A stretch of DNA of 64,000 bases, taken from contig NZ_JBBPCC010000013.1 of assembly GCF_038070315.1 (NCBI RefSeq), forward strand, positions 62,001 through 126,000, in the 5' to 3' direction. This DNA comes from Paenibacillus_G filicis. Its GTDB lineage: Bacteria; Bacillota; Bacilli; Paenibacillales; NBRC-103111. Positions 1-7,834 of the stretch are shown here, piece by piece. Position 1 is the first letter of the stretch; each line of letters starts with the position of its first letter. The position numbers were made by a program, and so were the translations under genes. The notes under the pieces are model-generated. The model saw nothing but the letters and a program-made list of their open reading frames with translations, searched no databases and had not been told where the DNA came from.

Positions 1-540
1 CGACGTATTGTAATGCTTCATCACCCACTCGTCATAGCCCTTCCACAGCAGCCGGTAATAATCGACCAGCGATTGGTCCTGCTCGAAGCTGCGGCCCCGG
101 AGCCCTATTCGATGAATCACCGTTTCAAACGACGCCTTCAAGTAAACCATCAAATCCGGCGATTGTCTGGGCATACCGGCAAGCTCCTCCATCATCCGGT
201 CCGCCAGCGCCTCGTACTCGGTGAACTCCTGATCGTTGATGCGGCCGAGCTGCACATTGACCTTGGCAAAATACCAGTCCTCATAGATGCTGCGGTCCAG
301 CACGTTGAGCGGATGCGCCTTCGCCTTGCGTATGGCCTGAAACCTCGTCTTCAGAAAGTGCATCTGCAGCAAAAACGGATAGCGGTTCTTCTCAATCTCT
401 TCCGGCGTTGCCGTATAGAATAAAGGCAGTATCGGATTATCGTCGACACTCTCCAAAAAAACATCCGATTTCAGTGCTTCTCCGAGCAGAGTGGCAACTG
501 ATGTCTTGCCAAGTCCAATCATTCCTCCAACTACAATCAC
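1..540 (-). CDS. Deoxynucleoside kinase (dGK/dCK family), C-terminus cut by window edge
   Basis: Phosphorylates deoxynucleosides to dNMPs in the salvage pathway (family knowledge). The protein opens with VIVVGGMIGLGKTS, a P-loop of the GxxGxGKT type. An LDRSIYEDWYFAK segment near residue 97 carries the DRS motif of deoxynucleoside kinases, and LRGRSFEQ near residue 153 fits the arginine-rich lid. Start is GTG at 540, about 9 nt after AAAGGGG; no ATG fits as well. About 180 codons are visible, against roughly 210-220 for the family, so only the last stretch is missing. Which deoxynucleoside it prefers (dG, dA or dC) cannot be read from the sequence. Confidence 0.85.
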   Translation of the reverse strand, partial: MIVVGGMIGLGKTSVATLLGEALKSDVFLESVDDNPILPLFYTATPEEIEKNRYPFLLQMHFLKTRFQAIRKAKAHPLNVLDRSIYEDWYFAKVNVQLGRINDQEFTEYEALADRMMEELAGMPRQSPDLMVYLKASFETVIHRIGLRGRSFEQDQSLVDYYRLLWKGYDEWVMKHYNTS

Positions 541-632
541 AAGCGCTATCCCCTTTCTGTTCCAACCCGACTTCCTGCCGTTCTCAGCAAGAAGCCTATC
601 TATTATAGCAGGGAATGCGGCTGGAAGGGAGG

Positions 633-2207
633 CTATTTGAGAGAAAGAAGAAAATCCATTATCCGGTGCCGGCCTCCCGGCGTCCAGCTCATGACAAACC
701 AGTTGGGGATAAGCTTCACTTGATTCATGGCTACAGCGGGTGTGTCCGCCCAGGCGGTCGTCCTTGTCATCCGCTCGAACAACGCCCCGCTTCCGGCGCG
801 TACATGATGCTGTTGAAGGAATACATGCTCCGTATCCAGAGTCGGCAGCGACTCCGGCGCCAGCTCCCATCTCCACTGGTCGGAGGGGACCTGCCCTCCC
901 GGAGTCAGCTCCAGCTCTTCATACAGAAGCTCATTCAGCGGATGATTCACCTTCCCCTGAATGCCGACGGCCCGGTGGCTCACCTGCATGACCGTCACCC
1001 GCTCTGTGCCCAGCATGGACCGCAGCTGCTCCCTGACATCGGCGATCCTCAGCTCCAGGCGCGCCATCGCCTCCTCCGCTTCCCGTCTCCGGTCCACCAG
1101 CTCTGCGATTTTCATAAAGTTGGTCCGCCAATCCCAGAGCTGAAAATCCACGGTTACTTGAGGCGCCACAGTCCGGAGCCGCTCCTGAAATTCCGTGTGA
1201 TAATGATCCCCGACAATGAGATCCGGACGGCTCTCCATCAGACTGCTTAACCGCTGCTGCTGCAGAATTTCGTACTCCCCTTCATCCATCCCTGGATACA
1301 GAAATAAATCCGCCGTATACACCGGTTCTACACCGACCGACTGTAAGTAATCCTCAAAGCCGAGGGATGAGACGACAGCCACCCTGAGCCTATCCCGCTT
1401 CATATAAAGGGTCGGAGCTACCCCTACCTTCCGTTGAAACAACCGGCTGAAATAAAACTCGCTCTGGAAGCCGACAGCCGCCGATACTTCCTTGACCCGG
1501 CTGTCCTCCTGACGGAGCAGCTGCTTGGCCTTGTCGATGCGTAACTGATTGACGTATTCGATAGGCAGCAGCCCTGTTGCCTTGCGAAACAGCCGGGAGT
1601 AAGCGGGAGGAGTCATCCCGGCTATCCGAGCCAGCGGCTCCACTTGAATCTTGCTGTCATAATGGCTCTCCATAAAGGCAATGGTTCTGTCGATACGCGG
1701 GTCACCCCGGTCGGGGATCTCAGCAGCGTCTTCCGTCAAGCCGCTGATCAGCGTTTCCAGCTGCTGACGCAGCGTGAAAGCGCCCTGCCGTCCGAGCTTC
1801 CTGCTGTCCTGCTCCAGCCGCATGATCCGGCTTAGCACTTGTTGAGGATGCCTGAGGGGGACTGGCCCCGCAGCAAGCTTCGCCCCCAGATTGGCCGCTG
1901 CCTGGACAACAAAGCCTCCCTTCTCCCGGACCAGCACCACAGGCTTGAACAACACCGCCGTATATTCGATCGGCCCGCACTTGGCAGGCGCTTCGATCCT
2001 CATGCCCGGTACAAGCATATACAGCTCCAGCGGGCGTATGCGGCGCACCTCTCCATCGAGAAGCAGCACCATCTCGCCCTTGGTGATGAGACAAAGCATA
2101 TACACCGGGACACGATAAGTCCGCGCCTCCGGTGTATCCGCGAATGTCCGCCTGCGAACGGACGAAAATAAATAAACGATATTCGGTTCCTTGCCATGCG
2201 AAGCCAT
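633..2207 (-). CDS. btr: AraC-family regulator with C-terminal siderophore-binding-protein domain (Btr-like)
   Basis: About 524 residues. An N-terminal cupin-like sensor part is followed by an AraC double helix-turn-helix around residues 170-270 (LARIAGMTPPAYSRLF, AVGFQSEFYFSRLFQ). A periplasmic-binding-protein fold of the Fe-siderophore type follows (about 280-520; RPDLIVGDHYHTE). This layout matches B. subtilis Btr/YbbB, which senses ferri-bacillibactin directly and activates feuABC. It is the last gene of the uptake operon, 41 nt after the second permease. A GTG at 2219 opens the frame, but AGGTGG lies 8 nt before the ATG at 2207, so that start is preferred. The inferred role is substrate-responsive activation of the upstream transporter genes; the actual siderophore is unknown. 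Confidence 0.85.
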   Translation of the reverse strand: MASHGKEPNIVYLFSSVRRRTFADTPEARTYRVPVYMLCLITKGEMVLLLDGEVRRIRPLELYMLVPGMRIEAPAKCGPIEYTAVLFKPVVLVREKGGFVVQAAANLGAKLAAGPVPLRHPQQVLSRIMRLEQDSRKLGRQGAFTLRQQLETLISGLTEDAAEIPDRGDPRIDRTIAFMESHYDSKIQVEPLARIAGMTPPAYSRLFRKATGLLPIEYVNQLRIDKAKQLLRQEDSRVKEVSAAVGFQSEFYFSRLFQRKVGVAPTLYMKRDRLRVAVVSSLGFEDYLQSVGVEPVYTADLFLYPGMDEGEYEILQQQRLSSLMESRPDLIVGDHYHTEFQERLRTVAPQVTVDFQLWDWRTNFMKIAELVDRRREAEEAMARLELRIADVREQLRSMLGTERVTVMQVSHRAVGIQGKVNHPLNELLYEELELTPGGQVPSDQWRWELAPESLPTLDTEHVFLQQHHVRAGSGALFERMTRTTAWADTPAVAMNQVKLIPNWFVMSWTPGGRHRIMDFLLSLK

Positions 2208-2247
2208 TGCTGCCGCCACCTGCCTTCCCTGATCCGCCTGCTCCTTA

Positions 2248-3249
2248 TTATAGAGGCTTGCGGCGCAGCAGCAAATAGATCATGAACGGAGCTCCGATCA
2301 AGGCGGTAATCAGTCCGACGGGAATTTCATACGGAGCAAACGCAGTTCTGCCGAGCAAGTCCGATAATAGAAGCAGTGCGCCGCCCATCAAGCCTGCAGC
2401 GGGCAGCAGTCTGAAGCTGCGGTTGCCGACCAGACGCCGGGCCAGATGCGGGGCCATCAGCCCGATGAACGACACCGTACCGGCTACAGATACAGCAGCC
2501 CCGGCCAAGCCTACGCTGATCAGAATTAGCAGGCCTCGCGACCGCTCCAGTGGCACTCCTAGCCCGATGGCCCCAGCATCCCCCAGTTGGAAGGCATCGA
2601 GCGAGGACGCCATCCGCAGTGCAAGCGGAAATAGCACCACGATCCAGGGAAGCAGTGGCAATACCTGGTCCCAGGAGCGTCCGTACAAGCTCCCGGCCAT
2701 CCAGGTGGAAGCCTGCGTGACGCGAAAGATGCCGCCGATCGTCATCAGATAAGTGATGGCAGCCCCTGCCATAGCCGATATCCCGATCCCGACCAGCAGC
2801 ATACGGGCCGGTGAGCTTCCTCTGCGCCATGACAGCGTGTAGATCAGCGAGGCCGCAAGCAGTGCCCCGGCAAAAGCTGCAAACGGCAGGGCCGCCGCCG
2901 GCAAGGACGGAACGAGCACGATGACAGCGACTGCAGCGGCTGCCGCTCCGGCATTAAGCCCCATGACGCCAGGCGAAGCCAGCGGATTTCCCGTGATCGC
3001 TTGAAGAATAACCCCTGATAGCGCTAACGCGCAGCCGGTCAGCAATGCACCTATTGCTCTAGGCAATCTCAAATTCATAACCGTAAACCGGTATTCCCCG
3101 CTGCTCATGCCGAGCAAGGTTGCAACCGTATCTGGCATAGGAATATTCCGTTCACCCAGCATGAGGTTCAATACCAGCAGAGCTGCATTGGCGGCTCCAA
3201 GCATCACCAGCCAGATCAGCCAGCGCTTGCGATTCCTACCGGGCTTCAT
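2248..3249 (-). CDS. feuC: Iron-siderophore ABC transporter permease (FecCD family), second subunit
   Basis: Membrane permease of 333 residues with about nine or ten hydrophobic helices. FecCD landmarks are visible: LRLPRAIGALLTGCALALSG near residue 60, GLMAPHLARRLVGN near residue 265 (the ATPase coupling loop) and EIPVGLITALIGAPFMIYLL at the C-terminus. Its ATG overlaps the stop of the preceding permease in an ATGA, so the two are probably translationally coupled and form the heterodimeric channel. The symbol follows the feuA-feuB-feuC-btr order of B. subtilis and is a positional analogy. No ATPase gene is next to it; in B. subtilis the Feu permeases borrow YusV, encoded elsewhere. Confidence 0.88.
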   Translation of the reverse strand: MKPGRNRKRWLIWLVMLGAANAALLVLNLMLGERNIPMPDTVATLLGMSSGEYRFTVMNLRLPRAIGALLTGCALALSGVILQAITGNPLASPGVMGLNAGAAAAAVAVIVLVPSLPAAALPFAAFAGALLAASLIYTLSWRRGSSPARMLLVGIGISAMAGAAITYLMTIGGIFRVTQASTWMAGSLYGRSWDQVLPLLPWIVVLFPLALRMASSLDAFQLGDAGAIGLGVPLERSRGLLILISVGLAGAAVSVAGTVSFIGLMAPHLARRLVGNRSFRLLPAAGLMGGALLLLSDLLGRTAFAPYEIPVGLITALIGAPFMIYLLLRRKPL

Positions 3250-4238
3250 AGGGCATTCCCCCTCCTCTGCGCCAGGTAGATCAGGAACGGCGCTCCTGCA
3301 AAGGCAGTGACTACGCCCACAGGAATCTCCTGGGAAGGAAGCACGAACCTTGCCCCGATATCGGCTACGATCAGCAGGAGTGCGCCGAGAAGCGCCGAAT
3401 ACGGCAAAATCCAGCGGTAATCCGTGCCAACCATAAACCTTGCGAGATGGGGAACAGCCAAACCAATAAACCCGATCGGCCCAGCCAGCGCCACCGCACT
3501 GCCGGCCAGCACTAGAATAATTCCAATCAGCACAGCCTTCGTCAGCAGAAGCCGCTGGCCCAGGCTCTGCGCAATATCATCGCCCAGACTGATCAGACTG
3601 ATCTGCCTGCCCATCAGCAAGGCGATCCCCATCCCTGCCAGCATATAAGGCAGCACGATGCCGAGCATGTTCAGATCGCGTCCTGTCAGTGAGCCTGCCA
3701 GCCAGAACCTCATCGTATCCAGAGATTGCTGGTGCAAAATCAATACGCCCTGAGTCACAGAGGCCAGCAGCAGGTTGATCGTCGCTCCGACAAGCACCAG
3801 TTTCACGGATGTCAGCTTCTCCCGTCCCCAAGAACCGAGCAGGAACACGGCAGCTCCCGCCGCGCCCGCTCCCGCTAGTGCATACCAGACCAGAACATGG
3901 AGCGAGGCATCCGTCACCCAGAACGACGCCAGCACCGTGGCGAGCGCGGCCCCGTAATTCACCCCGAACAGCTCCGGTCCAGCCAGCGCATTGCGCCCGA
4001 GCGCCTGCATCACCGCACCGGCCACAGCCAGCGAGCTCCCCACCAGACCTGCGATTAAGGCTCGGGGCAGGCGTATGGAGCGGACGATCACCTGCTCCCG
4101 GGACCCGTCAAACGCCATAAATGCTTCCGATACGGGGTGAATCCCCACTCCGGCAAGACCAAATGCCAAACTCGCTATGCATGCAAGGATGACGAGAACC
4201 GATAAAAGACTGAGTCCCGCCAGCTTTCCGTATGACAT
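3246..4238 (-). CDS. feuB: Iron-siderophore ABC transporter permease (FecCD family), first subunit
   Basis: Membrane permease of 330 residues. It has RSIRLPRALIAGLVGSSLAV near residue 50, GFIGLAVPHLARFMVG near residue 260 and QEIPVGVVTAFAGAPFLIYL at the end, all FecCD signatures. The frame is open further upstream, but GGGGAGG lies 6-7 nt before the ATG at 4238 and the protein then starts MSYGKLAG directly before the first helix, so that start is chosen. It follows the binding-protein gene after a 95-nt gap containing a hairpin and overlaps the next permease by 4 nt. Confidence 0.88.
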   Translation of the reverse strand: MSYGKLAGLSLLSVLVILACIASLAFGLAGVGIHPVSEAFMAFDGSREQVIVRSIRLPRALIAGLVGSSLAVAGAVMQALGRNALAGPELFGVNYGAALATVLASFWVTDASLHVLVWYALAGAGAAGAAVFLLGSWGREKLTSVKLVLVGATINLLLASVTQGVLILHQQSLDTMRFWLAGSLTGRDLNMLGIVLPYMLAGMGIALLMGRQISLISLGDDIAQSLGQRLLLTKAVLIGIILVLAGSAVALAGPIGFIGLAVPHLARFMVGTDYRWILPYSALLGALLLIVADIGARFVLPSQEIPVGVVTAFAGAPFLIYLAQRRGNAL

Positions 4239-4278
4239 ACTTACCTCCCCGGATTTGACCCCAATACGCACAAAGAGA

Positions 4279-4300
4279 GGGCTGTCTATGAAGACAACCC
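4279..4300 (-). terminator. Intercistronic hairpin between binding protein and permeases
   Basis: On the minus strand GGGTTGTCT and AGACAGCCC can pair (9 bp, one G-U) around a 4-nt loop. No uridine run follows, so full termination is unlikely. Such hairpins between a binding-protein gene and its permeases commonly stabilise the upstream mRNA or attenuate the downstream genes; that role here is inferred. Confidence 0.45.
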
Positions 4301-4333
4301 ACCGTTAGGCAAGCTAACTGTCCTTGAACTTTT

Positions 4334-5266
4334 CTACTTGGCCAAGTATTGATCCAGGTCATCCACGACTTTATGGACAGCCTGAATGCCCAGTCCGCTC
4401 ATCCAGGTCTCCCAGTTCACCTCTTGAACCTTTTTTTGCTTGACGGCCTTCAGTGGCGCCCATAGCGGAACGCTTTGCAGCCGTTCGTAGCTGCCCTTGT
4501 CCCGTGTGAACCAGAAGATGAAGTCGCCATCCGCGTCAGCGAGCTGCTCGTCCGTCAAATCCTTGGAGAAGCCCTTCCCCGATTGCGCTCCCGGCCGCTT
4601 GATTCCCGCATCCGCCAGAATCACACCGCTGAAGGCTTCTCCCAAGTAAATCTGAACCTTGTCCTTACGAAGCCGCAGAACCGACACCTCCGGGCTTTTC
4701 GCCTGACCCGCGAGCTTTCCTTTCAGCTCCTGAATCCGCTTGTCATAGTCCTCGAGCAGACGCTTGCCATCGGAAGCCTTGCCTACGGCCTCTGCATGAA
4801 TGTTCAGATTCGCTTTCCAGGTAACACCCAGTGTTTCCACGAATACGGTCGGGGCGATCTGCCCGAGCTGCTTATGAATCTTGTCATGGGTATCCTTATT
4901 GCCTATGATCAAGTCCGGTTTCAGACGATCGATGGTTTCCAGATTCGGCTCGTTGACCGATCCGATGTTCTCGATTCCTTCCGTTCCCTTCAGGTAAGCG
5001 GGATACGGCTCTCCAGGCCCCAATATCGACGGAGCGCCTACCGGCTTGATCCCCAGCTTAAGCAGGTTGTCCAGCGCCCCAACATCCAATACGACGACCC
5101 TAGCCGGATTGACCGGCACCTGCACATCCCCGTATGCATCCTTGACAACCCGAGTCTCACCCTTGGATGCCGTTGCTCCGCACCCTGCCATGAGAAACAC
5201 AGCAGCCAGCATGACCGCCAACAGTCCCCAGGCATTCCGATAGCCGCTTAACCATCTTGCCAACAT
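4334..5266 (-). CDS. feuA: Iron-siderophore ABC transporter substrate-binding lipoprotein
   Basis: A 310-residue extracellular lipoprotein. A hydrophobic signal (LLAVMLAAVFLMAGC) ends in a lipobox whose cysteine is near residue 29. The rest is a class III periplasmic-binding fold: VNPARVVVLDVGALDNLLKL, RLKPDLIIGNKDTHD, then a C-terminal lobe with WFTRDKGSYERL. It captures a ferri-siderophore and hands it to the two permeases downstream. AGGGGG stands 8 nt before the ATG. It is the first gene of the operon and lies directly behind a Fur box, so iron repression is expected. The siderophore type (bacillibactin, enterobactin or other) cannot be decided from sequence. Confidence 0.9.
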   Translation of the reverse strand: MLARWLSGYRNAWGLLAVMLAAVFLMAGCGATASKGETRVVKDAYGDVQVPVNPARVVVLDVGALDNLLKLGIKPVGAPSILGPGEPYPAYLKGTEGIENIGSVNEPNLETIDRLKPDLIIGNKDTHDKIHKQLGQIAPTVFVETLGVTWKANLNIHAEAVGKASDGKRLLEDYDKRIQELKGKLAGQAKSPEVSVLRLRKDKVQIYLGEAFSGVILADAGIKRPGAQSGKGFSKDLTDEQLADADGDFIFWFTRDKGSYERLQSVPLWAPLKAVKQKKVQEVNWETWMSGLGIQAVHKVVDDLDQYLAK

Positions 5267-5288
5267 GTACTTTGCCCCCTATATGTAC

Positions 5289-5313
5289 TGATAATGATAA
5301 TTATTCTTAATCA
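5289..5313 (-). promoter_or_regulatory. Fur box upstream of the siderophore uptake operon
   Basis: GATAATGATAATTATTCTT (5290-5308) matches the 19-bp Fur consensus GATAATGATAATCATTATC at most positions, and flanking TGA/TCA extend the symmetry. It ends about 23 nt before the ATG of the binding-protein gene, where a repressor would cover the promoter or transcript start. Confidence 0.82.
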
Positions 5314-5470
5314 GGATACGGGAGACGGGTTTCTTTGTCCATGCACAAATTCGCCGATCTCATGCCCTTATTCGCAGTACCTGCTTCTTGAAAAGCAACC
5401 TACCCCCTGAAACTCGCTCCCCCCGGATTGTTTCTGATGCCTGGCAGCAGTCCATGAGTCTGCGAAGCAT

Positions 5471-5502
5471 AAAAAATCCTCCTGCACATCCAGGAGGATT
5501 TA
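5471..5502 (-). terminator. Rho-independent terminator after the polysaccharide deacetylase gene
   Basis: On the minus strand AAATCCTCCTG and CAGGAGGATTT form an 11-bp stem with a 6-nt loop followed by a run of T. It begins 33 nt after the stop codon of the deacetylase gene. Confidence 0.85.
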
Positions 5503-5534
5503 GTCGTTAGCCTTTCGTTATGATAGCTTCCGCC

Positions 5535-6635
5535 TTAGCCTCCGAGCTTGCGGGCCCACTGCTTCAGGCTGTCCTGCGCATTCACGTAGATGCGCTTGAG
5601 CTGCAGCGGATGCTGGCGGGAGGTCGTCAAGCCCTGCTCGATCGTAAAAGCATACTTAAACCCCTCTTCCTTTAAAATGGCAAGCGTATCATTATTAAAA
5701 TCTCCATACGGATAGCAGAACACCAAGGACTTCACCCCAAGCTCCTCCTCAATAAGCCGGCTGGCTTCCGTGATTTCAAGCCGCTGCTTGGCAGCAGACA
5801 GCTTGGATAGCCGGGGATGCGTCATGCCGTGAGGCTGGATGTCCCAGCCGGCTTCCTTCATTTCCTTGGCCTGTTCCCAGGTTAGATAGTCAGGCTGACC
5901 GACAGAGCCCGGCGACATGAACAGGGTTGCAGGGAAGTTGTACCGCTGCAGAATAGGCATCGCCAGCTCGTAATTATCCATGTAGCCATCATCGAAGGTC
6001 AGAAGCACCGGCTTGTCAGGCTTCTCCAGCTTATGCTCCAACACAAGCATAAAATCGGATAAAGTGAGCGGTGTATACCCCTCCCGGTCCAAGTAATCCA
6101 TCTGGGCCGCCAACAGCTCGGGATCAAGCACGAGAGTGCTCCCAGGCTTCTTGCCGATGCTATGGTAGTTCAGTACCGGTATGGACACAAGCTTCGCCTT
6201 TTTCTCGTAAGCCGCAGCCGATACCGTCTCGGCTGATACAGGCGCTGCGGAGGAATTTGCCGGGGTCTGGAGCTGCTGATCCGAAAGCCTATCCCGGGCT
6301 GAAGTCGTCTCTGCTACCGCTGATGCCGATTCAGCCGGTTCTTCTGCCGGACCGGTAGCAGATACAGCTAGATCCGGGGTGAGTTCGGGCTTGAACGCCT
6401 CCAGAGGTGAAGCGGATGCTTGTCCCGGGAACCCATTGTTCACCGGACCGCTAGGAACAACAGTCCCCGCTTGCCCCAGATCTTGCGCAGGATTCAGCCA
6501 GGAGAGCGGAGTGGAAGGCATGGCCGGCACGAGATGCTCGTTCCGCTCATTCGCCCTGCCGGTGCAGCCCGAGAGCCAGGAGAAGATTGCTAGAGCAGCA
6601 AGAATTGTGCAGACTTTCATGAAGGATCGGTTCAT
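5535..6635 (-). CDS. Polysaccharide deacetylase lipoprotein (NodB/CE4 domain)
   Basis: A 366-residue lipoprotein with a signal and lipobox (FSWLSGC, cysteine near residue 24). A low-complexity Ser/Ala/Pro linker runs to about residue 145, followed by a CE4 domain. LLTFDDGYMDN near residue 213 supplies the metal/catalytic aspartates, and HGMTHP near residue 270 supplies the two histidines of the HxxxH-type site. FCYPYGDFN follows, as in PgaB/IcaB-type enzymes. It probably removes acetyl groups from N-acetylglucosamine in a cell-surface polymer (peptidoglycan or an exopolysaccharide; not decidable). GGGG lies 8 nt before the ATG. It stands alone, with its own terminator. Confidence 0.88.
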   Translation of the reverse strand: MNRSFMKVCTILAALAIFSWLSGCTGRANERNEHLVPAMPSTPLSWLNPAQDLGQAGTVVPSGPVNNGFPGQASASPLEAFKPELTPDLAVSATGPAEEPAESASAVAETTSARDRLSDQQLQTPANSSAAPVSAETVSAAAYEKKAKLVSIPVLNYHSIGKKPGSTLVLDPELLAAQMDYLDREGYTPLTLSDFMLVLEHKLEKPDKPVLLTFDDGYMDNYELAMPILQRYNFPATLFMSPGSVGQPDYLTWEQAKEMKEAGWDIQPHGMTHPRLSKLSAAKQRLEITEASRLIEEELGVKSLVFCYPYGDFNNDTLAILKEEGFKYAFTIEQGLTTSRQHPLQLKRIYVNAQDSLKQWARKLGG

Positions 6636-6795
6636 CGGCTTGGCCCCTTTCTCTTCCTTATAGGCCTATGTATATCCAATTTTCCAGTATCCATGCATGG
6701 AGAGCACTTGATTATTCGGTCAGCGTGCCACTTTCTTCCGAACCCAGTTTAACCTCATTTATTGTTAAGGCTATGAAGGTTATGGATTTACTTCT

Positions 6796-7686
6796 TTACT
6801 TCTTGACCTGCTTGTTTTTCTTGCCGAAGAAGGGCAGCGACAGCGCAAAGGATTTGCAAGGGGGCTTCGTCTGCCCCGTTCGGATAAAATGCAGTGTAGC
6901 GTTGATCTCGCCGCCTAGTAAAATGATCATACTGGACAAATACAGCCAGATCAGCAGGACGATAATGCCGCCTAGGCTGCCGTATGTTTTCGTATAGCTG
7001 TCGAACTGGTTCACGTAGAAGGAGAACAATAGAGACACGGTAATCCAGCCTATCGTCGTAAAGATAGCTCCTGGAAGAACGCCCTTGAACTTCAATCGTA
7101 CATTGGGCAAATAAGCGTAGACAAACACAAACAAGATCCAGAGCACCACAAGGGGAACGACGTATTGGAAAATAGCCCAGAGTATCGAGAAATCCGCTTC
7201 GATATGGATCGTGCTGTACAGCCAATCGATAATTTTACGCCCGAAGACGAGAGTAACGAAGCTGAGCACGATGGCAACGGCCAAACCTATCGTAGCCAGA
7301 ATCGAGAGCAGGCGGACGCGCCAGAACGGACGGTTTTCCTCTTGATTATAAGCTTTATTAATACCTTTAATAATTGCATTCACACCATTGGAGGCAGACC
7401 ATAGCGTAGCAATCAGACCGAATGACAGCAGCGAACCGCTGCGTGTTCCTTCGATCTCCATCAGAACCTCTGCAATCGTCCGGTTGGACATTTCCGGCAG
7501 CAGCAACGCCAGCCGTTCAATCGCATCCTCGGCACTGAAATCGGTAAAGCTGAGGATCGCCCCCATCAAAATAAGAAACGGGAAGAAGGACAAAATCAAG
7601 TAATACGTCAGCTGCGCCGACAACGCAGGCAAGTCGTCATCTTCGAACCGGCAGAATAGCGTCTGCACAAATTCTATCGCTTTCAT
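6796..7686 (-). CDS. YihY/UPF0761 (BrkB-type) family membrane protein
   Basis: An integral membrane protein of 296 residues with about six helices. The family features are an N-terminal LPALSAQLTYYLILSFFPFL segment, a central YLPNVRLKFKGVLPGAIFTT loop and a LYLSSMIILLGGEINA helix near the end. The C-terminus is short and basic. GGGGAG 8 nt before the ATG at 7686 fixes the start, although the frame remains open upstream to 7758. The biochemical function of the family is not established; older ribonuclease BN labels are considered wrong. It appears monocistronic. Confidence 0.85.
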   Translation of the reverse strand: MKAIEFVQTLFCRFEDDDLPALSAQLTYYLILSFFPFLILMGAILSFTDFSAEDAIERLALLLPEMSNRTIAEVLMEIEGTRSGSLLSFGLIATLWSASNGVNAIIKGINKAYNQEENRPFWRVRLLSILATIGLAVAIVLSFVTLVFGRKIIDWLYSTIHIEADFSILWAIFQYVVPLVVLWILFVFVYAYLPNVRLKFKGVLPGAIFTTIGWITVSLLFSFYVNQFDSYTKTYGSLGGIIVLLIWLYLSSMIILLGGEINATLHFIRTGQTKPPCKSFALSLPFFGKKNKQVKK

Positions 7687-7786
7687 GGGCCTTACTCCCC
7701 TTTCCGTCTGCATTTCCAGTCTTATACAAGCATAAGCCGTATAAAGGTTTTTATTCAAGAATAACCGATTTCACGGGCGATGACAC

Positions 7787-7816
7787 AAAAAAACCGGCTC
7801 ATCTAAGAACCGGTTT
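7787..7816 (-). terminator. Rho-independent terminator of helD
   Basis: AAACCGG and CCGGTTT pair around a 12-nt loop and a T7 run follows on the minus strand, 18 nt after the helD stop. Confidence 0.82.
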
Positions 7817-7834
7817 ACAAGAAAAGTCCAACTT

